Part shown: positions 43,269 through 50,970 of the stretch, piece by piece
Layout of the letters: each line of letters opens with the position of its first letter
Numbering within the stretch: position 1 is the first letter of the stretch
Assembly: GCA_045545665.1 (NCBI GenBank)
Contig: JAZQBL010000046.1
Location: forward strand, 62,001 to 126,000
Source: RGIG7213 sp045545665
GTDB taxonomy: Bacteria > Bacillota > Clostridia > Oscillospirales > CAG-272
Direction of reading: 5' to 3'
Length of the DNA stretch: 64,000 nucleotides
Made by a program: the position numbers and the translations under genes
The notes under the pieces: model-generated
What the model was told of the DNA's origin: nothing
Database searches by the model: none
Seen by the model: only the letters and a program-made list of their open reading frames with translations

Positions 43269-44499
43269 AGTACTTTTTACACAGGAAATGCGTAAGGATT
43301 ATACCATCCTTATGCCGAATATGCTTCCCGTTCACTTCAAGATATTGGAACGGTTGTTCAAGCACTACGGCTACAATACAGTCCTGCTTGAAAATACGGG
43401 CGAAAAGGTCATATCTGCAGGACTTAAATACGTTCACAACGATGCCTGCTACCCCGTTCAGCTCATTGTCGGTCAGTTTCTCGATGCGCTTGCAAGCGGA
43501 AAGTACGACCTTTACAAGGTCGCACTTTTGATAACGCAGACGGGCGGCGGATGCCGTGCGTCAAACTATATCGCCGTTTTGCGTAAGGCACTCAAGGATG
43601 CAGGGCTTGCGCATATTCCCGTCATATCGCTCAACTTCTCGGGTCTTGAAAAGAATCCCGGCTTCAAAATAACGCTTCCTATGGCGATCCGTGCCGCTTA
43701 CGCCTGCCTTTACGGCGACCTCATTATGTCGCTGAAAAATCAGTGTCTGCCGTACGAAACGAATAAAGGCACAACGGAGGAAACGGTTGCAAAATGGACG
43801 GATATCCTCTGCGGCGAGCTTGTGAAAAAGCACCTCAACAGAAAGAAACTCAAAAAAATGTACGGCGAGATCGCACGTGATTTTGAGAAAATAGAAAAGG
43901 TTAAAAAGACGATACCGAAGGTCGGCATCGTCGGCGAGATATTCGTTAAATTCTCACCGCTCGGCAACAACGATATCGAAAAATTCCTCCTTTCGGAAAA
44001 CAGCGAACCCGTTATGCCGGGGCTTATAAACTTCCTGCTTTACTGTATGTATAATTACGTTGAGGATAACAGACTGTACGGCAAGGGCGCAAAAGCGGCT
44101 TTTGCGTGTAAATACGCCATAAAATTCATAAACCGCATAACCGAAAATATCGCAAAGGAAGTCAGGGAAAATTCTTCCTTTACACCTCCGTCACCGCTTT
44201 ACGATATACATCATCTTACGGATAAATATATCGGCACGGGCGTTAAAATGGGCGAAGGCTGGCTTCTCGTTGCCGAAATATCGGAGCTTATCGAAACGGG
44301 CGTCAAAAATATCGTATGTGTTCAGCCGTTCGGATGTCTTCCCAACCATATCGTCGCAAAGGGCGTTATGAAAAGGATGATGGAAAATAATCCCGGGGCA
44401 AACATCGTGGCAATAGACTATGACCCCGGAATGACAAAGGTAAACCAGGAAAACCGTCTGCGTCTTATGCTTTCGTGTGCGGAGGAAAATCTGATATGA
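43261..44499 (+). CDS. 2-hydroxyacyl-CoA dehydratase-like protein
   Basis: 412 aa resembling the C-terminal dehydratase (HgdB/HgdD-type) part of the fused relatives. It contains HNDACYPVQLIVGQFLDAL and TQTGGGCRASNYI, whose Cys probably carry an iron-sulfur cluster, and the VCVQPFGCLPNH block. The start is the ATG at 43261, giving an 8-bp overlap with the activase; an earlier in-frame ATG at 43237 lies deeper in it. Separate translation rather than fusion is the odd point. Confidence 0.87.
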   Translation: MDRVLFTQEMRKDYTILMPNMLPVHFKILERLFKHYGYNTVLLENTGEKVISAGLKYVHNDACYPVQLIVGQFLDALASGKYDLYKVALLITQTGGGCRASNYIAVLRKALKDAGLAHIPVISLNFSGLEKNPGFKITLPMAIRAAYACLYGDLIMSLKNQCLPYETNKGTTEETVAKWTDILCGELVKKHLNRKKLKKMYGEIARDFEKIEKVKKTIPKVGIVGEIFVKFSPLGNNDIEKFLLSENSEPVMPGLINFLLYCMYNYVEDNRLYGKGAKAAFACKYAIKFINRITENIAKEVRENSSFTPPSPLYDIHHLTDKYIGTGVKMGEGWLLVAEISELIETGVKNIVCVQPFGCLPNHIVAKGVMKRMMENNPGANIVAIDYDPGMTKVNQENRLRLMLSCAEENLI

Positions 44500-44990
44500 C
44501 ATTTGTTCCCGATTTTATGTTTTCAAGCGTATACGATATCACACCGGAGTTTTTTAAAGAAAACGGGATCACCTCGATAGTTTCCGATATCGACAACACT
44601 CTTGTTACCTACGATGACGAAAAGCCGACAAAACAGCTTTTGAAGTGGCTCGAAGGATTGAAAGAATGCGGTATTTCCGTTTCGTTCGTTTCGAACAATT
44701 CTCACGAAAGAGTTAGGATATTCAACGAAGAGCTCGGCTTTTTTGCCGTCGGCAAAAGCGGAAAGCCGTTCAAAAAGAACGTGCTGCGCGCTCTTGAAAA
44801 GATGAATGCGGAAAAGAAAAACGCCTGCATCATAGGCGACCAGGTATTCACGGACGTTCTGGCAGGACGAAACGCAGGCATTCGTGCCGTTTTGGTTCCT
44901 CCGATAAAGGACAAGACCGACGTATTTACCAAATTCAAGCGGGTTCTTGAAAAACCGATCTTAAAAGCGTATAAAAAGCGTCATATGTGA
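44496..44990 (+). CDS. YqeG-family HAD phosphatase
   Basis: 164-aa HAD-IIIA hydrolase: motif I DIDNTLV near residue 29, motif III/IV region GDQVFTDVLAGRNAG. The family includes YqeG of Bacillus and mitochondrial phosphatidylglycerophosphate phosphatase relatives, which suggests (not proves) a phosphatidylglycerophosphatase role. The ATGA overlap with the preceding gene couples it to the activase unit, although no pathway link is apparent. Confidence 0.87.
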   Translation: MTFVPDFMFSSVYDITPEFFKENGITSIVSDIDNTLVTYDDEKPTKQLLKWLEGLKECGISVSFVSNNSHERVRIFNEELGFFAVGKSGKPFKKNVLRALEKMNAEKKNACIIGDQVFTDVLAGRNAGIRAVLVPPIKDKTDVFTKFKRVLEKPILKAYKKRHM

Positions 44991-45042
44991 CATAATTTTA
45001 CAAACAATTAATACAAATATAAAATCCGTTACACAGGAAGTA

Positions 45043-45072
45043 TTGACTAATTCGTGTGTTTTGGTATATAAT
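45043..45072 (+). promoter_or_regulatory. Promoter of the cysteine-rich microprotein
   Basis: -35 TTGACT (45043-45048), 18-bp spacer, -10 TATAAT (45067-45072), 57 bp upstream of the ATG. Confidence 0.7.
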
Positions 45073-45128
45073 ATAGACGGTCGGAAAAAATAAAAAAATA
45101 ATATAAATTTTGAAAAGGAGATATTACT

Positions 45129-45353
45129 ATGTCTAAAGAAACATCCACCGCTTTGAAAGTTGTCGTTTTGCTTTTTGCTGTTATCGGTGTAGCTGTTGCG
45201 GCTCTTCTCATCGTTAAGAAGCTTCGCTCAAATAAAGCGGCAAAAGAAGATTCGTTGTTCGACGAGCTTGACGAGCTTGACATCGACGATGATGATATCT
45301 GCTCATGCTGCTGCTGCGACGATGAAGAATGCATCGACGAGACTGCTGAATAA
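45129..45353 (+). CDS. Single-pass membrane microprotein with acidic Cys cluster
   Basis: 74 aa. One N-terminal membrane helix (about residues 8-30) is followed by a basic stop (KKLRSNK). An Asp/Glu-rich tail contains CSCCCC-DDEEC, six Cys within about twelve residues. It has a perfect AAAAGGAG ribosome site, its own promoter and its own terminator, so it is a real gene. The Cys/acid cluster could bind metal or be lipidated. No family is recognised. Confidence 0.78.
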   Translation: MSKETSTALKVVVLLFAVIGVAVAALLIVKKLRSNKAAKEDSLFDELDELDIDDDDICSCCCCDDEECIDETAE

Positions 45354-45378
45354 TTTGTAATTCGGCTTATGCTTGACA

Positions 45379-45406
45379 ATACGGGCAGAATACTGCCCGT
45401 ATTTTT
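45379..45406 (+). terminator. Terminator after the microprotein gene
   Basis: ATACGGGCAG-aata-CTGCCCGTAT with a TTTTC tail, about 27 bp past the stop. Confidence 0.88.
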
Positions 45407-45407
45407 C

Positions 45408-45436
45408 TTGACTAAATAAAAAAAATGTGATATAAT
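45408..45436 (+). promoter_or_regulatory. Promoter of the tyrosine phosphatase gene
   Basis: -35 TTGACT (45408-45413), 17-bp spacer, -10 TATAAT (45431-45436). Confidence 0.75.
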
Positions 45437-45463
45437 CTGTAAAAAAGCGAAAGGAAACGATTT

Positions 45464-46612
45464 ATGAAGCATTATGCAAAAACAGCCATTGTTTTGGCGC
45501 TTCTTGCGACGATGGCTCTTTCCTCTTGCACGGAAAGTAAAACAAATGATACATCAGAAGGAAGTGATACCGTGTACGTAACGGATGCTCAGACAGAGCC
45601 TGTTGTAAGCGACATAACCCTCACGGCCCCCGCTGACGGACAGAAGGATGTAACTTTCGTAAGCGACGATATCGTGAAGCATATGAACACACGTGTCGCA
45701 AACGTTAAAACGGGCACGGGTATGAATTATTCCGATAAAGACACCGAAGCGTGCACGCCTATAGCGCTTACGTTTGCCTGGGAAGATGCAAAAGCAAAGG
45801 CAGGCAAGGAATACACACTTACAATATCCGAAAACGAAGATCTTTCGAACGCCTGGGTATATAAAACGCAGTCCACTATGTATGACGTTTGCAACTTTAA
45901 GGTAGGCACAAAATACTATTGGACGGTTTCATCCGACGATACGGTCTCCGCTGTTTCAACCTTTGAAACGAAGGCAGGCTTGCCGAGATTTATAAGAGCT
46001 GACAATATATCAAACTTCCGTGATATCGGCGGATACAAAACAGTCGACGGTAAAACGATAAAGCAGGGTCTTGCATACCGTTCCGCACAGCTTGATGACG
46101 CTGACGCTTCGGGCAAAGACGTCGTGTTGAATCAGCTCGGTATAAAGACGGACCTCGACCTCAGAGGAAAATCGGGCGCGCCTATTGCAGGACTCAGATA
46201 CATACCCGTAAAAATGGGTTGGTATCAGCACATTTTCTCAGACGAATACAGAACGGAAACGAGAAATAACATCCGCGTGTTCGCAGATGAAGATAACTAC
46301 CCCGTGCTTTTCCATTGCTCTCTCGGCCGTGACAGAACGGGAACGACAGCGTTCTTGCTTCTCGGACTTTGCGGAGTTGAAGAAGAGGTTCTCGTAAAGG
46401 AATACTTCCTTTCACTTTATTCAAGACAGGGTAATTTCGATAACGCACCCATAAGCGCTCTTGCGGCGAATATCGACGCACTTCTCAACGGACTCGACGA
46501 CTTCGGCGGAGAGGACGCAACTCTTCAGAATAAGATTGAAGCATACCTGCTCGATATCGGTGTCACACAGGAAGATATTGACAGCATAAAGAGAATACTC
46601 ATTGAAGAATGA
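45464..46612 (+). CDS. Secreted tyrosine-protein phosphatase lipoprotein
   Basis: 382 aa. A signal peptide ends in the lipobox LSSC22, then a Thr/Ser/Asp-rich linker. A fibronectin-III-like domain (about 50-170) precedes the Y_phosphatase3 domain, which has NFRDIGGYKT and the catalytic loop HCSLGRDRTG near residue 285. It probably acts outside the membrane on phosphotyrosine, phosphoserine or inositol phosphates; similar proteins in pathogens are secreted. It forms a single-gene unit with its own promoter and terminator. Confidence 0.9.
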   Translation: MKHYAKTAIVLALLATMALSSCTESKTNDTSEGSDTVYVTDAQTEPVVSDITLTAPADGQKDVTFVSDDIVKHMNTRVANVKTGTGMNYSDKDTEACTPIALTFAWEDAKAKAGKEYTLTISENEDLSNAWVYKTQSTMYDVCNFKVGTKYYWTVSSDDTVSAVSTFETKAGLPRFIRADNISNFRDIGGYKTVDGKTIKQGLAYRSAQLDDADASGKDVVLNQLGIKTDLDLRGKSGAPIAGLRYIPVKMGWYQHIFSDEYRTETRNNIRVFADEDNYPVLFHCSLGRDRTGTTAFLLLGLCGVEEEVLVKEYFLSLYSRQGNFDNAPISALAANIDALLNGLDDFGGEDATLQNKIEAYLLDIGVTQEDIDSIKRILIEE

Positions 46613-46623
46613 CGCAGTAATAA

Positions 46624-46660
46624 CGAACCCGGCAGACTGATTGATCTGCCGGGGTTTTTA
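46624..46660 (+). terminator. Terminator after the phosphatase gene
   Basis: AACCCGGCAG..CTGCCGGGGTT with a TTTTTA tail, 12 bp past the stop. Confidence 0.9.
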
Positions 46661-46719
46661 TTTATGTACGGAGTGAATCGTTTGTACTCTGACAAGGATA
46701 CAACGTATTTTCAGCGTTT

Positions 46720-48912
46720 TTATATTTTGCCTTTGAATTTTTTTATTTGTTCGCGCATGAGGTCGTAGTAGAACGTGCCGTGTTCGACTGACGGCTCTAT
46801 ATCCTTTGACTGATCGGGAGATTTTTGCTCTCCGCCCGTCCACTCGTTCCAGGTCGTGACAAGGACAATTTTTGCTCCGAGTCCGTTTGCGCGCGCAAAC
46901 TGCTTTTTAAGCGTTGCGCCGCTGTCTCTCAGCTCGCTTTTGGAGGATGTTTCCCCTCTCGTTGCCGCCGAGCACGTCACAGCCTCGACGACACCGTCAA
47001 GCACGGTGTACGTTTGAGGGCTTCTTTCCTCCCAGCTCCAGAATCTTTCCGATTTTAATTTTCTGTCGTGCAGATCGGATTGCTGTCCGACGTATCCCGT
47101 TACCCAGCGCACCGTAAAGCGGTCGTCGTTCCAGGAAGGATCGGCTCCGTACTGGTTCGGCGTTGCTCCGTAGCACATAAGCAGCGGCTTTCCGAGATAA
47201 TGGAAATACATATCCTTATATTTTTCGTTTTCGATAAACGAAGAATACACCTGATCGACCTTTTTCTGATGCGCCCCGTTTTTCACGTTTGCTATTCCCG
47301 CATGGCCGGGGCCCGTCATTATGGCTATTTTCGGTGCGTTCGGTATTTCCGACCACACCTTGAACATTTTATACGCCGCTTTTTCTATAATGCGGAACGT
47401 TTCCTCCTCTTCGTACGTTTTCTCCGACACGTTCGTGTTGTTCGACCAGTCAATGAAGACGAAATCGATGTCAGCCTCTGTCAAAAGCTCGGCGTGGTAG
47501 CGCAAAAGCTCCTCGTCATCCGCATCGTAATTTCCGTAAAGAGGCGTGCCCCAAGTGTTTTTCCACCAGGAAGTGTTTGAATTCCACGTGCTGTAGGCGA
47601 TACCGACGAGTCTTTCCTCGTTCGGCGCTTTTTCGTATTTACCGAAGCCTGTCGTGTCACATTCTACGTCATCGTAATTGAATATTATTTCATCGTACAA
47701 ACGGTAATTTTCAGCCATAAGTGCCGTTTTTTCTTCAATTTTTTCATCATTCGGCGCAAAGACTGTGTAAAGTCCGCTTTCTTCATTGTAAGACGAGCTG
47801 TAACCGAGTATTTTCACGAAGCTGTCGAGGCAGACGTAAAGCGTTCCGTCCGACTCTTTAAGTGACGTAAACGGATATTTTGTTCCGTTCACGTCCATTT
47901 CGGGAACATCCTTTTTCATCGACAGAACAGCGTTTGAGCGTGCGGCTGTCACGCTGCCGTCTTTTATTTCGCACGTAAAATCAAACACGTCGAGGATGCC
48001 CGACACATCAGCGTAAAGCTTTCCTTCAAGCTCGAGCGTTTTTGCGTGCATAAAGCTTTCTTTGTCCTTGAAAGAATAATTTTTATCTTTCATAAAGGAG
48101 TACACCGTTTCACCGGGTGTGAATATCTCTTCTGACGTATGTGAAAGCTCAAGCGTTTTTATACTGCATTCGACCTTATTTGTACCCACTCTGAAAAATC
48201 CGTGAGTGCGTGAGGTGAAAAGTATTTTTTCTCCGCTGTAAGAGGTGAGCTTTTCGCCGTCTTTGGAAAGAAGGTCGAAGCCTTCTTTGCTTTTTGATAT
48301 CTTTATTATTTCGGTATCGTTTATAAAAAGCGTTACAGCGTCCTTTATACCTTCAAAGCGTACGTCAACGCCTTCGTCGCAGTTAAAAGGAAGACTGTCC
48401 GTCACCGTGTATCTGAAGGAATCGCCAGTAAATGCCGTTACCGAATTTTTACGGAAGAAAAACCACAGTCCGCTTTCGTTATATCTGTCGGTTGCTTTTT
48501 TGCAAAAAACTCCTGCCATAACGGTTTTATCTTCATTCCTTTTATCGTTTCCCTTTGATGAAAGACGTGCTTTTGCCGTGTACGGCAAAGCTTTGAGCTC
48601 CTCGGAAAATCCGAGTACGGAAACGAACGACGGCGAGCCTGTAAGTCCGTCGGTGTTGTTGCGCCCGAAGGATGATGACAGTGTCAGATACTTGTTTTTT
48701 CTCGTTGTTGCCGTCGAATGTTCTGTAAAATCAAAGCTTCTTTTGAAGTTGTTTTCCGTTTGCAAAAGAAGGTTTTTTATATCGAAGGTTATTTCTTCGG
48801 GGTCCTCGTATGCTGTCTGTTCGGTTTCTGACTCGTCGGGCTGTTTTTCAGCGCATGAGATGCATCCCGTCACAGCGAGGATGCACAGTATAAGGGATAA
48901 TATCTTTTTCAT
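46720..48912 (-). CDS. Secreted glycoside-hydrolase-like lipoprotein with extra N-terminal domains
   Basis: 730 aa. A signal peptide with lipobox TGCISC is followed by a jelly-roll-like region (about 50-250). A segment resembling the copper-amine-oxidase N-terminal 'stalk' domain (about 335-390, VNGTKYPFTSL..VCLDSFVKILGY) comes next. The C-terminal 330 residues are a TIM-barrel-type domain with IDFVFIDWSNN and VTTWNEWTGGEQ, like GH71/GH99 or WbsX-type glycosidases. That domain is paralogous to the whole upstream protein (48913-49932). Its start codon follows that gene's stop directly. Substrate unknown. Confidence 0.72.
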   Translation of the reverse strand: MKKILSLILCILAVTGCISCAEKQPDESETEQTAYEDPEEITFDIKNLLLQTENNFKRSFDFTEHSTATTRKNKYLTLSSSFGRNNTDGLTGSPSFVSVLGFSEELKALPYTAKARLSSKGNDKRNEDKTVMAGVFCKKATDRYNESGLWFFFRKNSVTAFTGDSFRYTVTDSLPFNCDEGVDVRFEGIKDAVTLFINDTEIIKISKSKEGFDLLSKDGEKLTSYSGEKILFTSRTHGFFRVGTNKVECSIKTLELSHTSEEIFTPGETVYSFMKDKNYSFKDKESFMHAKTLELEGKLYADVSGILDVFDFTCEIKDGSVTAARSNAVLSMKKDVPEMDVNGTKYPFTSLKESDGTLYVCLDSFVKILGYSSSYNEESGLYTVFAPNDEKIEEKTALMAENYRLYDEIIFNYDDVECDTTGFGKYEKAPNEERLVGIAYSTWNSNTSWWKNTWGTPLYGNYDADDEELLRYHAELLTEADIDFVFIDWSNNTNVSEKTYEEEETFRIIEKAAYKMFKVWSEIPNAPKIAIMTGPGHAGIANVKNGAHQKKVDQVYSSFIENEKYKDMYFHYLGKPLLMCYGATPNQYGADPSWNDDRFTVRWVTGYVGQQSDLHDRKLKSERFWSWEERSPQTYTVLDGVVEAVTCSAATRGETSSKSELRDSGATLKKQFARANGLGAKIVLVTTWNEWTGGEQKSPDQSKDIEPSVEHGTFYYDLMREQIKKFKGKI

Positions 48913-49932
48913 TTACTCTGCAATACCTTTGAATTTTTTTATCTGTTCGCACATGAGGTCGTAGTAGAACGTGCCGTGCGCTTGTGACGGTTCTATATCC
49001 TTTGATATTTCGTCGGATATCTGTTCGCCCTTCATCCACTCGTTCCACGTTACGATAAGCGCTATTCTTGCGCCGAGGTTGTACGCTCTCTGGAATTGGC
49101 GTTTGAACGTTTCGCCGTTGTTTCTCGGTGATACGGGGATATAACCTGGGCCGCCTTCTTTGCCCTGTTCTCTCGTTGCGGCGGTTATCGTTACCGACTC
49201 GACCGTGCCTTGTGAAACGGTAAAGGTCTGCGCTCCTCTTTCCTCCCAGCTCCAGAAGCGGTAGCTTCTGCGTGTTTTTTCGTCGTAAAGCTCGCTTTGC
49301 TGTCCTACGTAGCCTGTTACCCAGCGTACCGTAAAGCGGTCGTCGTTCCATTCGGGATCGGGACCGTAGAAGTTCGGCGTTGCGCCGTAGCAAAGCAAAA
49401 GCGGCTTGCCCTCGTAATAGAAATACATATCGCGTCTTGAGGGATTCGTCACGTAATCTCTATATATCTGATTTACTTTTCTATCGTGATCGCCTGAGGC
49501 AACACTTTCCGGACCGTTATGTCCCGGACCTGCGAACAGTGCGATCTTCGGTGCGCCGGGAATATCCTTCCAGACGTCGAAAAGCATATCCGTTGCGACT
49601 TCTATCGTGCGGAAGTCGTTTCGTGCCTCGCTCATCGTTTCGGGGACGTAGCCTGTGTTGTTCGACCAGTCAACGAAAATAAAGTCAACGCCTGCCTTTG
49701 CAAGCATTTCGCCGTGACGGCGGATTATTTCCTCGTCGTCGGAGCGGTACGTACCGTAAAGGGGCTTGCTCCAGGCATTTCTGTCCCAGTTGAGATCGGA
49801 ACGCATCCACGTTGAGTATGCAATACCGACCATTCTTTCTTCAAAAGGTGTTTTGGGGTAAACACCGACACCTGTGTTGTCGCAGGGGACGTCGCTTCTG
49901 TCCTTGATTATTTTTATGAGTTCTTCGTTCAT
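48913..49932 (-). CDS. Glycoside-hydrolase-like protein, cytoplasmic paralogue
   Basis: 339 aa with no signal peptide. It aligns along its length with the C-terminal domain of the next gene: shared VGIAYSTW, VDFIFVDWSNNT, PKIALFAGPGH, DRFTVRWVTGYVGQQS, FWSWEERG and VTWNEWMKGEQ. The chosen ATG at 49932 has AAAGGTG 10 bases upstream; a GTG at 49944 lies inside that site. The pair probably processes one polysaccharide in two compartments, the lipoprotein outside and this one inside. The family (GH71/GH99-like) is a motif-based guess. Confidence 0.72.
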   Translation of the reverse strand: MNEELIKIIKDRSDVPCDNTGVGVYPKTPFEERMVGIAYSTWMRSDLNWDRNAWSKPLYGTYRSDDEEIIRRHGEMLAKAGVDFIFVDWSNNTGYVPETMSEARNDFRTIEVATDMLFDVWKDIPGAPKIALFAGPGHNGPESVASGDHDRKVNQIYRDYVTNPSRRDMYFYYEGKPLLLCYGATPNFYGPDPEWNDDRFTVRWVTGYVGQQSELYDEKTRRSYRFWSWEERGAQTFTVSQGTVESVTITAATREQGKEGGPGYIPVSPRNNGETFKRQFQRAYNLGARIALIVTWNEWMKGEQISDEISKDIEPSQAHGTFYYDLMCEQIKKFKGIAE

Positions 49933-49997
49933 TACAGTTATCACCTTTCTGTGGAATATTGCAAGCGGCGCTGTGAATATTCCCGATTTGTTGACTC

Positions 49998-50026
49998 ATT
50001 ATATCACAAACGCTTGCACATTTCAA
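49998..50026 (-). promoter_or_regulatory. Promoter with LacI-type operator for the glycosidase pair
   Basis: -35 TTGAAA (rc of 50021-50026), 17-bp spacer, -10 TATAAT (rc of 49998-50003). The spacer contains the near-palindrome CAAACGCTTG (50007-50016, 8 of 10 symmetric), typical of LacI/CcpA-family operators. Sugar-dependent control is likely. From 50027 to about 50190, upstream of the next promoter, I see only AT-rich sequence. Confidence 0.7.
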
Positions 50027-50193
50027 TAGTATGTAGTAAAATTATCTAAATTTAATATAAAAACGGTCTGTTTTTTGTGCAAAAACACTATGCGTTGTCT
50101 TTGATTTGAAAAGCAGTTTTAAAAATTGCGGGGAATGACTTGCTAAAAAAAGAACAAATATTCTTGAGAGTTCGAAAAATTCCGTATTTTGTA

Positions 50194-50382
50194 TTGACAA
50201 AATTACAAAAACATGGTATAATACGCACACAAGAAAAACAGAACGTGCTCTTTACAGTATCCTGCGGTGTGGGATATTTGTGAAAAATACGCTCTGCAGG
50301 ATTCAAATGCACCCAACAAAAAAAGCGTTTGAGTCCGATTGTTTTTGTGCCGCCGCTTTGCGCGGCGAGAAAAGGAGACTTT
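50194..50382 (+). promoter_or_regulatory. Promoter and structured leader of the phage-type cassette
   Basis: Promoter: -35 TTGACA (50194-50199), 17-bp spacer, -10 TATAAT (50217-50222). The leader then shows three stems: ATCCTGC/GCAGGAT (50259-50302), ATTCAAATGC/GCGTTTGAGT (50301-50334) and CGCCGC/GCGGCG (50351-50367) just before the AAAGGAG site. The first two stems compete for bases 50301-50302, so the leader could switch. I do not recognise a known riboswitch. Confidence 0.65.
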
Positions 50383-50619
50383 ATGTGCGAATACTGCTTT
50401 TCGTCACCTCACGTAAGGGGTTGTCCCGCTGCGGGTGACGATGATGAAAAATACCCGAACAAATGTTCTTATTGTGGTGGATTTTTTCCCGAAGATGAGG
50501 GCGTCACAATAGGAACAGACTACTACTGTGACAAATGTGTTGACAATTTCGACCTTGACGACGTTTTGCAGTCTCTCGGACTTGACAGCACGAAGGAGCT
50601 TTTACAAGAGCTTTCTTAG
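50383..50619 (+). CDS. Small zinc-ribbon-like protein, first gene of the cassette
   Basis: 78 aa. Cys pairs CEYC (residues 2-5), CSYC near 27-30 and CDKC near 53-56, with an acidic tail, suggest one or two zinc sites. The start is the ATG at 50383 with AAAGGAG upstream; the frame open to 50329 lacks a ribosome site. It may be a regulator or packaging accessory protein, but no family is recognised. Confidence 0.72.
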   Translation: MCEYCFSSPHVRGCPAAGDDDEKYPNKCSYCGGFFPEDEGVTIGTDYYCDKCVDNFDLDDVLQSLGLDSTKELLQELS

Positions 50620-50634
50620 AAAGGACGGATAAAC

Positions 50635-50970
50635 ACGAAAAAAGTAACAAACGGAAAGAAATTTTTACTTTCTGCCGAAAGGTACGCCTGCGTTTGCCAG
50701 GAGCAGGAAAGGCTTCCGAATCTGGCAGGCTACCTCCGTTTTATGGATCTTACTCAGGATGAATACAACACCCTTTGCGAAAAGTACCCGAGGCAGTCTC
50801 AGCTTATAAGATCCATTTTTGAAGACGAGGCGCTTAATTCCGGTACGAAAAAGATATCTGCCTCCGTTTTGAATCTTTACCTCAAGAGCCGATTCGGCTA
50901 CGGAGGAGAGGAAAAGACGGATGAATTCGGAGCCCTTAACGTCGTGTGCGACCACGACGACGGCGAATGA
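50635..50970 (+). CDS. Terminase small subunit (P22 Gp3/packaging-protein-like), ACG start
   Basis: 111 aa if read from the ACG at 50635. The pattern ACVCQEQERLPNLAGYLRFM, then DLTQDEYNTLCEKYP, and the C-terminal ASVLNLYLKSRFGYG, resembles phage DNA-packaging protein Gp3-type small terminases, which recognise DNA for packaging. The frame opens at 50620, and AAAGGACGG ends about 7 bases before the ACG. No ATG, GTG or TTG exists until the internal ATG at 50743, which would delete a third of the domain. So an ATG has become ACG, or a rare start is used. The stop overlaps terL (ATGA). Confidence 0.72.
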   Translation, partial: TKKVTNGKKFLLSAERYACVCQEQERLPNLAGYLRFMDLTQDEYNTLCEKYPRQSQLIRSIFEDEALNSGTKKISASVLNLYLKSRFGYGGEEKTDEFGALNVVCDHDDGE

